From Phragmites australis (taxonomy: Eukaryota; Streptophyta; Magnoliopsida; Poales; Poaceae): a stretch of 64,000 bases of DNA. The notes under the pieces were generated by a model. That model was not told the origin of the DNA. It saw nothing but the letters and a program-made list of their open reading frames with translations, and did not search any database. The stretch's first letter is position 1; every line of letters starts with the position of its first letter. The translations under genes and the position numbers were made by a program. Of the stretch, positions 11,101-23,238 are shown piece by piece. The stretch covers positions 36,522,501 to 36,586,500 of the forward strand of contig NC_084927.1 of the NCBI RefSeq assembly GCF_958298935.1, written 5' to 3'.

Positions 11101-13463
11101 AGCTCCTATGTGGCTAGGCGTCGCTGGCGAGCATCCAAGGTTATGGTGTGCCGCGGAAAGTTTGTAAATGCTTCAATTTCGCCTATGCAAGTGAAGAAAT
11201 CAAGAGTAGAAGCTAAGCTTAAGTGTGATCAAGCTTTTAGAGAAAAAAGATTGAGAGAGACCTGGCTCAAGTGTGACCGAGCCCCTCAACAGAGACGTGG
11301 GAACCTCTAGAGGAGGTGTTCGAACTTCGGGAAAGAAATCTTGTCTCCTCTCTTATTTTCATGTTCTTGTGTTCTTGCTCAATATTTGTGCATATTACTT
11401 GATTTACTTGCTCGTGTGAAATTGATTATAGATTCTCTTTGAATCTACTTGAAATCATCACTTGGAATGCACAACTTCACTTGGTTTGAGCTAGAACCCT
11501 TTAAATGTTGTTTAATTTCAGTTTTGAGATAATTTTCTGCGGAACCCGGAGGTTCCGATTTTAACCCGAAGACTTCGGATACTGTACAATCAATTCTGAA
11601 CCCGGAGACTGGTGAACAGTAGTTTTAAAATTTTCAACTAGAGTTTGCTTGCATATCTTTTGCTATAATTGAATTTTTTTTTTGTTACCCTAGGATGATA
11701 GCTTTCACACTTATTTAGTGTGATTGTGCACTACTTGAGTCTAGCATATTTAGGATTTTCACTTGTAAAAAATTCGTTAGCTTATTTTCTTCATAAATTT
11801 TTGTAAAAACACCTATTCACCCTCTTTAGACGACATCATTGTCCTTTCATCATCAATATCTCACGACAGGGGATGCAATGCATCAATATAGGTTTTACCC
11901 TTATCAAACTTGATGTCAACTCAACAATATACATAACGTACATAAAGCATACGTTATCGTATTAGACATATATGATCCAAATTAATGGAAAAAATATGCT
12001 TACATGTTTACCTTGCTGCTCAGGTGGCTGTGTGATGCTACCCACACAGAATTCACAAAATCCGTGTGGCTCGGTTTCACCTTCAACCACACTCGCGTCA
12101 CGCTTCGGATACTCGTTCACTAAAGAAGAACGTGTGCAATAATAAGTATGAATGAAGTGCAGTAAGGTATGCTACTATATGCATAATAACAAGCTAACAA
12201 TGCAAGACATGTGAAATAATAGCAAACTTTGAGATTTAAACAACTTTGGAAAGTTAACATGATGCTGGAGACTCCAGGTTGAACTCGGAACCTCCGAGTT
12301 CCGGAGTCTCTGGGTGAACCTCCGGGTGGGGATCCTCGGGTATTTTTGGTTAGGATCACCTAGAATCTCTGGGTTGAACTTGAACCCTTCAGGTTCTAGT
12401 GTCTTCGGGTGAACCTCCGGGTTCTGGCAGAATACATGTTTTGTGACGTCTTTTTGACTGATTCAACTTGCATGTTAAATCTATCATACATAAACATACA
12501 TATACACTATATAAAGGGTTCTAGACTCAACTTGTACCCTAAACCCTAACTATTTTTTAGCACAGTTCATCGGGATTTTCACTAGGCTACACAAACTATC
12601 CGGGTTCTACACGAACTATCCGGGTTGTTTAGAGAGGTTGTTTCGAGAAGAAAAACTCGACTGATTTGATTTACGATCCTCTCCAAACAAAAAAGTAATA
12701 TGTTTGGGATAATTCATAGAGTCTAGAACTCACTCACCAACCTAGCAACACGATTCCTAGCACAAAACTCATCTGAATCCTCTCATTTTCCTTCAAAGCT
12801 TAAGAACTCGAGAACTTCACAAATTTAGCTCCAAACTCAAAATCGACTCGCCAAAATGCGCATCCTTGCCATGGGAGCCTAGTATACTCACCCAAGATGC
12901 TTTACTAAGGTCGGTGACCGTCGATGGAAGGTGGAAAAGCTCGGGAAGAGGAAGGACACCAATACTCCCCATGCTTCAACCAAGAATACCAAAAGACATC
13001 AAAACCAGCTCGAATCCTTCAGGAAAACGAAAATGAATTGGATGTATGAGGAGCTTAGGAGTTAATGATCACATTAGTAACACATGCATACCTCGATTTC
13101 TTCTCTTGATGTGGGATTTTGGGGAGAAGGAGAGAGTGCTTGAGAGAGGGAGGGGCTCTTTTGGCTTGGCCAGTTGGAGAGGAGAGGGAGCTTGGGTGGG
13201 AGTGAGGGAGAGAGAGAGAGGGCAGGTGGGCTGTTGCACAAGAGAGTGAGGGGTGGTTGGCCTACCGGGTGGGGCCCACGTATTAGAGGACAAGTCTGTT
13301 TCAGCTGTGAATTATTATTTTTCTCTCTCAAATTTCCTTCTCTCATTCAATTGGCTTAAAACCAAGTGCTCAAATGCTCTAAAGAAAATTACTCAAAATT
13401 AAACTTAATACTTATGAAGTATGATTAGGCTTAATTACACAATTACGACTTTGAGACATGACA
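8126..13463 (-). mobile_element. Old LTR of a long-LTR retrotransposon (probably Ty3/gypsy Tekay/Del-like), split by a nested LTR
   Basis: Read on the - strand it starts TGTCATGTCTC at 13463 and ends TTTGGATGTTTCCCCA at 8126, so it has TG...CA ends. Without the nested insertion (9558-11849 plus one TSD) it is about 3.0 kb. It is colinear with the complete family member at 38520-42157: shared blocks include the region around 8400-8560, ATGACCGAGAGCGC, GTACTCGTGCCAACC and CACACTCGCGTCACG. No internal protein domains or second LTR were found, so it is probably a solo LTR. The flanking five bases (AGTTA and AGAGT) do not match, so the borders or history are imperfect. The clade name rests on remembered LTR length and ends. 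Confidence 0.65.
9558..11849 (+). mobile_element. Solo LTR, 2292 bp, with a perfect 5-base TSD (Copia-like)
   Basis: It starts TGAAAGTGCATCTAACCC, ends GTCCTTTCA, and is flanked on both sides by TCATC (9553-9557 and 11850-11854). The opening, TGTGGTTTTGGTAATTAATGA, and the closing CTATTCACCCTCTTTAGACG are words I know from LTRs of large grass Copia elements. It holds no gag or pol coding sequence. It interrupts the older LTR, whose sequence resumes directly after the TSD. Open frames inside it (e.g. 11077-11310) are not genes. Confidence 0.85.
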
Positions 13464-13475
13464 AGAGTATTACTT

Positions 13476-14591
13476 TTTTTTTTTGAGAAAGGGTGACTTA
13501 TATCAGATCAAAGAAGGCACAATATTACAACATAGGAACCTGAGCAAAACAGAAACACTAAGAAACACACGGGGTCCTGTAACATATACCATGAGCTTCA
13601 TCTCCAATCCGCCGTCGTTGAACAGGGTCGAGGGAACTGGAGGCAAACTCCGAACTGAGGAGGATGGACCACTAAAGGCCATTAGATTTTTTGTAGCCAT
13701 CGAGAGTAACATCCTGAAACCAGGATGCATTAAGGACACTGAACACCTCGAGTAAACTCGTCGGCCAGAACGAAATCCAACGCCATCGAACAAGTTGACG
13801 GTGCGGAAGGGAGAACCAGCATCTCTGACGAATACGCCATCGATCCGGACAACAAGCTCACATCCCTTACCAGAGATGAAGCACAATAATCCAACCAGAC
13901 CTTGCATCAAGAGCCGAGGAACAAAAACCATGGCAGACGACTCACCGTCGGCAACCCGGACCAAAATCCAAACATCGAGGAAACTTAGAAACCACACTTC
14001 GTTCGTAGAGATCTGAGGGAGCAGCGAGACCATTGAAAGTGCAAACACCATGACAGACTCGAGGAGCTCGTCCAGCGCCACCTCGCAGGCCGACCCACCG
14101 CCGCCCGCAAGGACCTCCACGTCCATGGTGGAGTCGCCGTTGGCCAGTGCCATCAGGCACGCGGCGCCGAGTGCAACGACGAAGCACGCCGTCGTCCCGT
14201 GGGATTTGGACGTGACGGAGAGGCCCAAAAGGACGAATGAGCAGACGCAGATCCCACATGCCCCACAGATGAGCTACTAGCACACAAGAGGCCCGGAGAG
14301 CTCGACGCTGTCGCCAACTTCGCTGGAGATGAAGAGGGTAAACAAAAGCTCGATGGGATCCAGAACAACGCCGTCGAGAGAGCCCCTAGGCTACATAGAC
14401 TAATCTAATAACCTAGAAACCTACACTACCAGGAGTTGGAGGCTGGGCCCCCCTCCTCCACCGACACTGACAGGGCTGTCGGAGGCGAGGGGTCAGCTGA
14501 AACGACCCCAGAGAAGAAGAGCTCCTTTTTCGCATGACTGTACTTTAGCAGAAGAGAAGAGTGAGAAGAGAAGAGAACTGGTCGGGGGAGG
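13476..14591 (-). mobile_element. Probable non-LTR retroposon (5'-truncated LINE-like)
   Basis: A run of 11 T at the left end follows GAGTATTAC, and the right end is followed by GAGGATTACTT. The 11-base flanks (13465-13475 and 14592-14602) agree at 10 positions, as expected for a TSD around a poly(A)-tailed insertion on the - strand. The - strand carries a frame with hydrophobic stretches (LICGACGICVCSFVLLGLS, TTACFVVALGAACLMALA), but no reverse transcriptase or endonuclease motifs. It could be the 3' part of an L1-type element or a retroposed transcript. Confidence 0.5.
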
Positions 14592-14602
14592 GAGGATTAC
14601 TT

Positions 14603-15283
14603 ATGATAGTCTCAACATCTCCTACTCGCAGTGCAAAGAAGGACCCGCCCCAACTTATCGGGCCGTTTCTTGTCTATATTCGGCAAGGAAGTAATTAGGG
14701 CCATCATGCAGCCCATCATCGTATCGAACTATGCCCGGCCCAAAAGATAAATACGTTCCCGTTCGTTGATTACAAACACTTAAATCGTAGGAGTACGCTT
14801 GTACTAGCATCAACAGTAGTAACCCAGGGTGTACAGCGAGATAGATCTGAGCGGAACATTTCTTCACCATAATTCTTACATTTTCTCTTTAAAAATATAT
14901 TTTCTAAATAATCTCTACAAAAATATTTTTAAAATAAATCTTTTTAGATGGCATCATAATATTTGGTGTTATGATATGTGACAATTAACGCTATAATAAT
15001 TGCCACATATGAACTTGCAATATCATATATAGCAGCTACCAATTATCATGACGTCATGCTACCTAACAACGGAATTAATAGTTACAGTGCTTAAAAAAGA
15101 TTTATTTTTAGACATGGTTTCTCGGTAGAAAAAGTTTTAAAAAAATCAAAATCTAAAAATTACACCTTGTCTCGCACGGCGGATCCACCACCCGAGTCAC
15201 ATACAACTGGGCCCTGACTAACTAACTACGCGGTGGGCTCTGCGCCTCATTCAATGGTACAGTTGGTCCTTCTGTGGATTGAG
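14603..15283. other. Upstream region of the KAKU4-like gene, no gene seen
   Basis: An AT-rich part (14880-15150) contains short imperfect inverted words around GGTGTTATGATATG. The rest is ordinary sequence. No coding signal is seen. Confidence 0.5.
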
Positions 15284-15373
15284 GTTAGAAGTTAAAAGAG
15301 CGGTTCACAGCCAGCCCGTAGGCCGCTAACTTTGTCCCATTTAGTCCCACGTCACCCGGACCAAGGTAACGGT
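15284..15373 (+). repeat. Copy 2 of a ~90-base diverged direct duplication
   Basis: Matches 7791-7879 in the same orientation (TTAGAAGTTAAAAGAG, CTAACTTTGTCCCA, GGTAACGGT). It lies about 180 bases upstream of the start codon at 15551, so it may be part of that gene's promoter. Confidence 0.65.
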
Positions 15374-15550
15374 CCAGCTAACCAGCCCCTGCGAGTGGGT
15401 CCCAAGCACGCAAGCTCAAGAACTGGTCCCACATGTCATGGGAGTATCGCCAACACGCTCCCGCTTAAAGTAGTGGCCGTAGCAGTTCGTGCCGTCCCTT
15501 CCAAAATCGCCTCACGCCTCAGGTTCGAACTCCTTCCTCCACCCCATCCC

Positions 15551-18500
15551 ATGGCGTCCCTCTTCGGGACTCGCCGCCGGCGATCGCCGGAGGATGACGG
15601 CGAGGGCGACAGATCCGGTTCGGGGCGGGTCCAGCGCCGCCGCCTCTCGCCGGAGGAGGATGCGGCGTCGCCGGCGGAGGGGGCGACGGGGACTAGCCCC
15701 GGGTGGCTCTCCAGCTTCGTCTACGGGGCGAGGAGGGTATTTTCTTCCGTGTTGTTGTTCTCCTCGCCTGAGGAGGCGGCCTCGGAGGAGGAGGAAGACG
15801 ACGACGGCGAAGACGCTAACGGCTTGAGCTCCGGTGAGTAATTTCTCCTTCCTCGCTTCCACTCACTCTCCCTCCCTCTCCCCCACTCCATCGTTCAGTT
15901 CAGTTCAGTGAGCCGCTTGTCTATCTTACTATGCTGGCATATCTGCGAGTACTCGCGCAAGTTACTTCTCCGCTTCGGCTTGGCGACCTAGGGTTTTGGC
16001 TTGGTTTGCTAAAATTAGGCTAGTAGCTTTCGATTTTTTTGCTAATTCGTTGTCATTGTTGGCTAAAGGGTGTGTTCTGTCACCTCAATTGCGCATAGGA
16101 TTTTGGTAGAGTAAGGACTTCCGTAGGGGGTTGGGGACAGACATGTATTGATTCGAAAACGCTGAATTACTCTTATCTATGTTCTGCAATTGGAATATTA
16201 AATTGATTTAGGGGTTTCCATTGTGTACAAGTTGACGTATTGCATCTACCAACTGAGGTTCAATATTATCACCAATCCATCTGGTACGTGTCATAAGATG
16301 ACGTCAGTCATTCACGGAGACAACTGAATCCATGGGATTTGATAAACTGGCACCACGCTGAGGTTTAATTGCGCTCTTAAAATCAGGATAGAAGGAGCAG
16401 AGTCTTAACCCTTTTTTTTTCCCTGAACGGACCTCATTTGGGAGCTTCGTTTCTTTGGATATTCTTTGGTATTGAATGTCTGCACCTCTTGTATTTTTTT
16501 GTAAAGTGATTAGAGAATTTCCTCAGTCTTGATCTTAGCGATGTTGGACAATCTTTTCAACCAGTAAACAGAAGAAGGTGTAGGAGTAATGCTTATTACT
16601 TACTTTCAGGCCCAAGCCATCATAAAGATACTTAAATTGATGCTTCATTACAAGCAAATGTATTTTAAAATTTTAATTATAAACCTTCCTCCCAATGTCA
16701 TCAGATCATTGCCATTCCTGTACTGCTAGCAGTTAAGTGTGTCCTCACACCACAATAATGTGCTGTACACATTTAGATGAATATTCTTTATTGTAACCTG
16801 CATCCATATGGGCTATTTTGCATGTAAGTTACAAATGTGTTAATTTGAAGTACCCATGCAGATGAGAATGAAGATATTCATGACAATCGTGGAGCGATAG
16901 TTCCTTATAGCGAGTCAAAGCTTGCTATTGAGCAAATGGTTATGAAGGAAACATTTTCAAGGTAACCAGAATACTATTATTCTTTTATATGTGTGCTAAC
17001 ATGTATAATGGCATTTTTTTTTTCTGGACAGCCTCTGATAGTTAAATGTAGTAGTAAAAATATTCTAGTTACATCTCATTTAGCAAAAATGTTGATGGTG
17101 CATTCTTAGATGCATATGACTTAAGGTGAAGTTTCTTTAATGCTTGTCTTGTGGACTTTTTGAATGAATTGCAATGGACAAACTTTAAAATTTGAGTTGG
17201 TGGACGAACCAAAGTCATACTCATATTGCACTGGATGATGTAGGGACTCTTCAATAGTGCAACGCTGAGAAAACCTAGCACTGTAAATCATTACTCATGT
17301 AATGCTACCTGAACCCTTATGAAACTGCTACACATGCTATTTGTTGAGGAGATGTTGTGATTTTTATGTCTGTTAGATCCATAATCATTTTGGGCCTTGA
17401 TTTCTTAATAATACCCTCTTCAGATACACTTTCACTCTGAATCATTAATGTTAATATTTTGCAGGGATGAATGTGATAAGATGATAGAACTAATAAAATC
17501 ACGTGTTAAAGATTCTATGTTTCCTGACGTTTGTGAGTATGGAACGCCAAAAGAAATCCCAAGTAGGAATGCAGGCATTGGCCATGACTTCACAGGAGCT
17601 TGGCGCTCCTTGAGCCGTGATCGGAATTTCCCTGAATTAGTTCCATTCTCTAGTATGAGACCTGGTAGTTTTTCTCCTGGCTCTCCTCTCCAAGCATCAC
17701 CTGAGCTATGCACTGCAGCAGTTACGGAAGCAAAGAAATGGTTGGAAGAGAAAAGGCAGGGACTAGGCCTAAAGCCTGAAGACAATGGACCATGCACATT
17801 AAACACTGATGTATTTAGTTCTGTGAGTATAAATATCTTTTCCTTCTAATCTTTAAAAACCTTAAGTTTTTTGGTGATTGGCACAATTGACTGTTAGTTT
17901 TTGTTGGTTAAATTGTTTCTTACCTTTATGGATTGACATCTCATACAGGGCTTCGACTCTGACATGGGTTCTCCAGTTGACTTAGCGAAATCATACATGC
18001 AGTCGTTACCTCCTAGGCAGTCCCCATACTTAGGCAGTCAGAAGTTTAACACATCACCCTCTGGTGGGATACATTTTTATGATGATGAAGGAAAGTCCAA
18101 ATACTCTATCTCGTCATCAAAGGTAATGCAAGAAATTTTATTTTGGGTCATTGATGTAAATTTGGCAATGCATACTTATGTCCAGCCTAGGTTTTCATGG
18201 CAATATTTTGATCATTTGTGATATATGGTTAGTGTTGGGATCGAAGTCCCAGACAAGATGGGCCTTCGGGGGTGGAAGTGGCGAAGGTCCCTTATGGTGA
18301 CGTGTACTGGAAGTAGAACAGTTTTCGATTACCTTTCATGTTTACACTGTGGCTCTATTTATAGCCCGTATCCGGCGATCACGGGCCCGGTTTACACATA
18401 TTACCCCCTAACCTGCTACATTCCCGGAATATCCGGGGGTAATATGGTACAAATGAGCATGATCCCATAATTACAACCGTGCCCATGACAATTGGGCCCA

Positions 18501-21500
18501 CTGTCCAGCTGGTCTCCCAACCGAAGGATATCGAAGCCCTCTTTGTCCGACCTCTTGACGAGCTGCCTTCGCCGCCTCCTGGCGAAGGCCTGGTCTTATC
18601 TTCGCACGGAGCGAAGGACGCGGGACGCGAATCGGGGCTTCGCCCGACAGTCGAGGTAGATCAGTCTTCGCATACGCCAATTCGGTTATAGGAAGATGCA
18701 ACCAGCGCGGCAGTTGTCCCGCAGCACCTCCAACTAACTTCGCAGTCGTCTTCGGGTGCGGGGATGGCAGGAGATGATCCCCAACAGTTAGTTTAAGAAA
18801 ATCTCATTCCCTTATAAGACTGATGAACTTCACACAACCTTTTATATGACCATTAGCACTTAAAAAACTCGACCATAGGGAGAAGACATCCCCTGGCTTT
18901 GTCTTAAGAGAGGGGAGTACGGAACCCTTTAGGGAGGTACTCACATGACCTGCAAGCACCTGGGTTCAAGCCAGGGTGGGCGGCCTCTCAACTGGAGGCT
19001 CAACCAATCGAGCTATCACTCAATTCTCACTATCAGCACTTAAAGTACTGATGCGTTGTTATATTGATCCGTATTCCAGTCTTAGGGAGATATGAAGAAA
19101 TTGCCACCGACCACGTATCATTGTATGACTGTCTGAAACTCTGAATTTCTCTTTTTTAATAAATTGCTGCATTGACTTATTACGGTAAAGATTCATAAGA
19201 TTTCTGAGCAGAGAAACTGAGTGAAGTTGGTAAAAAAGATCATGATAATATGGCAGGAAAACTGTGCAATTACGTGTTGCAGACTTTTCTTTTCTTAATC
19301 ATTATCACACTCGACACCTGTCTGGTTAATTGCTGTCTCAGTTATGCTTGCATATTCACTTCTAACCAAGTATTTTACCTTGTAAAGGTTACTATGAAGG
19401 AAGACTACCTTTCCAACTTTTGGGCAAACTTGGAGGAATCACGAAGAGCTCGCATGGGATCTTCGGGAGGTTCTGCAGATGCTTCTAAATTCAGGCATTA
19501 TGATTCTACGTCCATATTATTTGAGAATGATACCTCTATATTCTCATTGGGTACTGATGAGAAAGTTGGAGAGCCTGCCCAAACTAATAATGGTGAAACT
19601 TCTTTACACTTCTGGGCTTCTCTTGACTTCAAAATTACTCAGGCTGCATGCTTTGATATTTTATACTCATGCTTCACCCCCACATTATTTAATTGCACTT
19701 TTTTTTACCATGAATAACTAATTTGTTTAAGTAAATATAGGTTCTGGTAAAATTGCAGCAACAGAACCTGTCAGTGGGTGCTCCATACCTACCACACCAA
19801 CTGAAGATGGAAATGATGTGAGCAATTCATGATTTTTGCTGTATGTTAGTGTTGCATTACTTGTATATTTGGTTTCAATTTGACATAGCTCAGTGCTTTT
19901 GTTGTCAGTAGCCTCATGACCTACATAGCAAGTGGCTTGTACATGTATTAATTTTGTTTGTGATGCCTTAATCTTTTGAAAAGAGTACATTCTAGCCAAT
20001 GTGGATCTGAACCTTTCCTGATACATTGTGAACTAAGCTGTTGCCCTAGCTGCTCCTGTTAATATATGATACATTCTAGCCAATGTGGATCTGAACCTTT
20101 CCTGATACATTGTGAACTAAGCTGTTGCCCTAGCTGCTCCTGTTAATATATGATAACTTATGTTTTCCCTACCTACATTTTCACTTTTTTGAATTTGTAG
20201 TACAAATCTATTGGGTCTGTTTTGTTGACAATGACAAATGCTCAAAAATGTATTTGTTCATAAACATGTGTCCTCAACTTTTTCTGTAGTTTGTCTCACA
20301 AATCACAAGTAACATCTTTTATTTATCAGTGCATTTTGTTTTCCTAAGGGTATTGTTGAGCCTGTGGACCCTGCAAGGGACAATGGGAATGCACCTCAAG
20401 AATACCATGCTGCATCCGAACTTCATCCCGGTAAACTCTCCTTGTCCCGTTGTCCTTGACTCTTGTCCCCTGGTTATCTGATGACATTCTTCCCAGTTTT
20501 TAACCATGTATTATTCCTGCTTAGTAATTATAGAAACTTGTGAATATCATGTTGTAATAATATCTTCTATTGTGGGTACATATGGTGCAGATAAGGTAGC
20601 AGAGGGGAACAATATGTCTCCCACAAGGTCAGTTTTGGCATAGAAAATGCTTACCGATCAAGTTACTTTTACTGCAGTTGCAACATCATTTATAAGCTTA
20701 GCTTATGAGTAACAAAGTATCACCATCACAAAGTACTTTGAATATACGCTGAGCTGTAAATTCTTTACCTGCATATATTTGAACCTGAACTTATTTTAAG
20801 AAACTGATCCTGTATTTTGGTTCTGCTGAGATGTTTCTCTATGTTAGGATCTAATTTTAGCATGCACTTTGTTTAAACACGTGATATTTTTTTTTTACAC
20901 AAGTTGTGCAACCTAAATGATTATGCTTGTATGATTACATGATCAATATCAATCACGTCTTTCATCACTTTTTTACTGTCCTTTATATTGAAAAGTTTTG
21001 CATTCGTGAAGCATTCTAATCCTCATTTCCATGATATATGCTAGGATTTGATAATATTAGATAGTTTTCTGAATTATTGTATGCTTAGGTTTTTGTTTAT
21101 TTATCCTGAAACTAACATAGTACTATAATTTATTCCTTGATTTTGTTAAATACTTCAAGTTACATTTTTTGTCCTGTCTTAGTGTTACTAAGGATGCTAC
21201 TGGCCACAGTGATGTTAAAGCTCCCATAGCAGAACCGCAAATAGGGGAATCACATATCAACTCAGCTTCAGGTATGTCCCTTGCTGACATAGATCTTGAC
21301 TGTAATTTGTCTTTTACTCCACTCCTTTCCTTTGGTTAAATCAGCTTGATTTTGTCTGGACTCTGAACTCCCATCAAACTTTCTCTATTGTGCTAATGAC
21401 CTAATATAGCTAGAGAAGTTTCCGAGTTTCAGCAGTTTTTTTTTTGTGCCACATTTTTGCTTACTTCTGTTGTAGAGTCTGGTCATCCTACTCATTTACA

Positions 21501-23238
21501 GATTCACCGCTTGTTGCCTGATTAGGGCAAACTATTAATACTTGTTTTCTGCTGATAATGGTCACAGCCACTGGAGTTCCATTAGGTTTTGCAATGCCAA
21601 AGTCTAGAAGTAACTGTCTAAATATCAACCTTAACCATATTTCCTAGCCAACACCAGCATTTTATGAACTGATTGGTTTAAGTGACAATTTTAAGTGTTG
21701 TTCATCAGTTATTATAGATGATTTCTGAGTTAGTTGCTGGCTGCCCATAAATTGCCAAATTGTCCTGCTGGTTGCAGAGCAGTAATAACTTTATCTGGCT
21801 GGAAGTCTAGTAGTCTACTTAGATCATCCAGTTGATAGCAGGGACTATTGGTCAAGAATCGTGAGAATACCTTGCCTGTGAGGCACAGGAAAAGACAGAA
21901 TTCCTTTTGTCAACCAGTAAATGCCGGTTTCACTTGGAATGTCATGTGTGGTATACCCTACACACACCGGCATGGGGTGAAAGCCACCAAATGACCAGAG
22001 CCATCACACAGGGCAGCCTTGGGCTGTTTGATAATCCTGGTTTTCCTTTAGAGGTAAATTAGCAGATAAGATTGTTTAGTTTAAAAGATTTTGTATTCTA
22101 TCCTCAGTTCAGTTTGTTAGGGGACCCCTTTATATAAGGGAAAGTTATTATCACGAAAGGGCAAGCAAGTTGCCTCTAATCTCCCCCCTCCCCCTTCCCC
22201 CCTGTGTACACTTCCTTCTTGCTGCATGCTATCTCCTCCACCTGCCACCATGGCTCCAGGTCATTTAGGCCCGGGGCGTGACATGGAAGGACTGGAATTT
22301 GCCTAAGTGGAGACAAATCCTTCTGAATTGAGCAAGATTTAATGCAGTCATGACTGATTATCATCAAAAAGGAAAAACTGACAGAAAAACTTGTATTGAC
22401 AACTCCCCAGCAACTGGGTTTAAATGGGTTTTACAACCTGTGAGTCTTTATGGAGCTTGAAGTCCAACAAAAGCTTGAGAAATGGTATAAACCCCAAAGG
22501 TAGTTCTTCTGGTTATGTGTGGTCATACTGCTGTAAGTGCATCGGGTTCGTTAGGTCTCTCAACTGCTTCTGTTGGCTGCTGGTTTGTGTTAGTTGAAGG
22601 CTCGAGGTGTCTCTTCTTTTTGTTAGGATATAGCCCCTTTGGTCCGAAGGGTCCTAGAACTGAAGCTAAAGCAAAAACCAACCAATAGTTTTTTTTTCAG
22701 CCTCTTACTGTTATCTTAGTCTATTCATTGACTGCTTTTTGTTATTTTGAAGCTAGCTAATACCTGCTATTATGCTTATGATGGCTTACTGGTTTTATTT
22801 GAACTTTTCCAGGGTTCAGAACAAAGGATGCAGATCCCCCAATTCAGACTAGCATGAATGGGTCGACCAATAAAACATCTGCCAACGGGTAACACAACAT
22901 GTGCAGATTTTTTTTTTGTACTTTCCATTTTTTCTATGGAACTTACATTTACAAAAATAGATGTCTCTTGCTAATGCAGTCTTCTGGATCAATCAAACGC
23001 TAACTCGGGGCTAGAATCTTCACGCAATGATAATCCCAGTTGCACTAACTCAAGCAGTGCTGTGCCACCCATCAGTAAGGACTTAACTGAGTCTGCAGCT
23101 GATGCTGCTGATGTTGATTCTGTCGAGAATGGCACGAGAATGAATCCAAAAAAAACAGCTAAGGGAGCCTCGGAACCATCCTATGTTCGGCGAGGACGGA
23201 AAAGGGTGGCACGAGGCACAAGAGGAAGAGGGAAGTAA
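15551..23238 (+). CDS. KAKU4: KAKU4-like nuclear envelope/lamina-associated protein, 11 exons
   Basis: Exons: 15551-15833, 16862-16961, 17465-17822, 17949-18122, 19388-19592, 19741-19817, 20349-20430, 20591-20627, 21183-21271, 22813-22888, 22980-23238. All introns are GT-AG, all joins keep frame, and the sum is 1740 bases (579 residues), close to the Arabidopsis protein's size as I recall it. The order of features is a basic start (MASLFGTRRRR), a WLSSFVYGARRVFSSVL segment, an acidic run (EEEEDDDGED), LAIEQMVMKETFSRDECDK...IKSRV (about residues 108-137), TAAVTEAKKWLEEKR, PVDLAKSYMQSLPP, and a basic Arg/Gly tail (RRGRKRVARGTRGRGK). Known KAKU4 binds CRWN lamins at the inner nuclear envelope and shapes nuclei. 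That role is inferred here from motif order. Intron 4 carries an LTR and a SINE; intron 6 carries a tandem duplication. Confidence 0.75.
18233..18786 (+). mobile_element. 554 bp solo LTR in intron 4, TSD GTTAG
   Basis: It starts TGTTGGGATCG, ends ATCCCCAACA, and is flanked by GTTAG on both sides (18228-18232 and 18787-18791). A TATA-like CTATTTATAG near 18353 is consistent with an LTR promoter on the + strand. No coding sequence is present. The donor and acceptor of the host intron are untouched. Confidence 0.85.
18865..19034 (-). mobile_element. tRNA-derived SINE in intron 4, TSD AGCACTTAAA
   Basis: Flanked by AGCACTTAAA at 18855-18864 and 19035-19044. On the - strand it starts with a tRNA-like A box (TAGCTCGATTGGTTGAGC), then a B-box-like GGCTTGAACCC, and ends in a short T run after CTATGGTCGAG. 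The length of 170 bases, the internal pol III boxes and the 10-base TSD all fit a SINE. Confidence 0.8.
19986..20154 (+). repeat. 84-base perfect tandem duplication in an intron
   Basis: The unit TACATTCTAGCCAATG...TTAATATATGA occurs at 19986-20069 and again at 20070-20153 with no differences that I can see, so the event is recent. It lies in intron 6 of the KAKU4-like gene, away from the splice sites. Confidence 0.9.
21272..22812. other. Long intron 9 of the KAKU4-like gene, possibly with an old insertion
   Basis: This 1.5 kb intron has a segment around 22080-22330 with a TATA-like CTTTATATAAGGG followed by a C-rich tract and a GTGACATGG word. It may be an LTR fragment, but no ends or TSD could be defined. 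Nothing coding is seen. Confidence 0.35.

Noticed and set aside
13503..14228. 241-residue - strand frame with hydrophobic stretches
   Set aside because: Not called as a gene: it lies wholly within an insertion with poly(A) and a TSD-like flank, starts without an ATG, and has no recognised family.
18865..19034. Possible tRNA gene
   Set aside because: A and B boxes are present, but the sequence does not fold as a tRNA and is flanked by a 10-base TSD, so it is a SINE.
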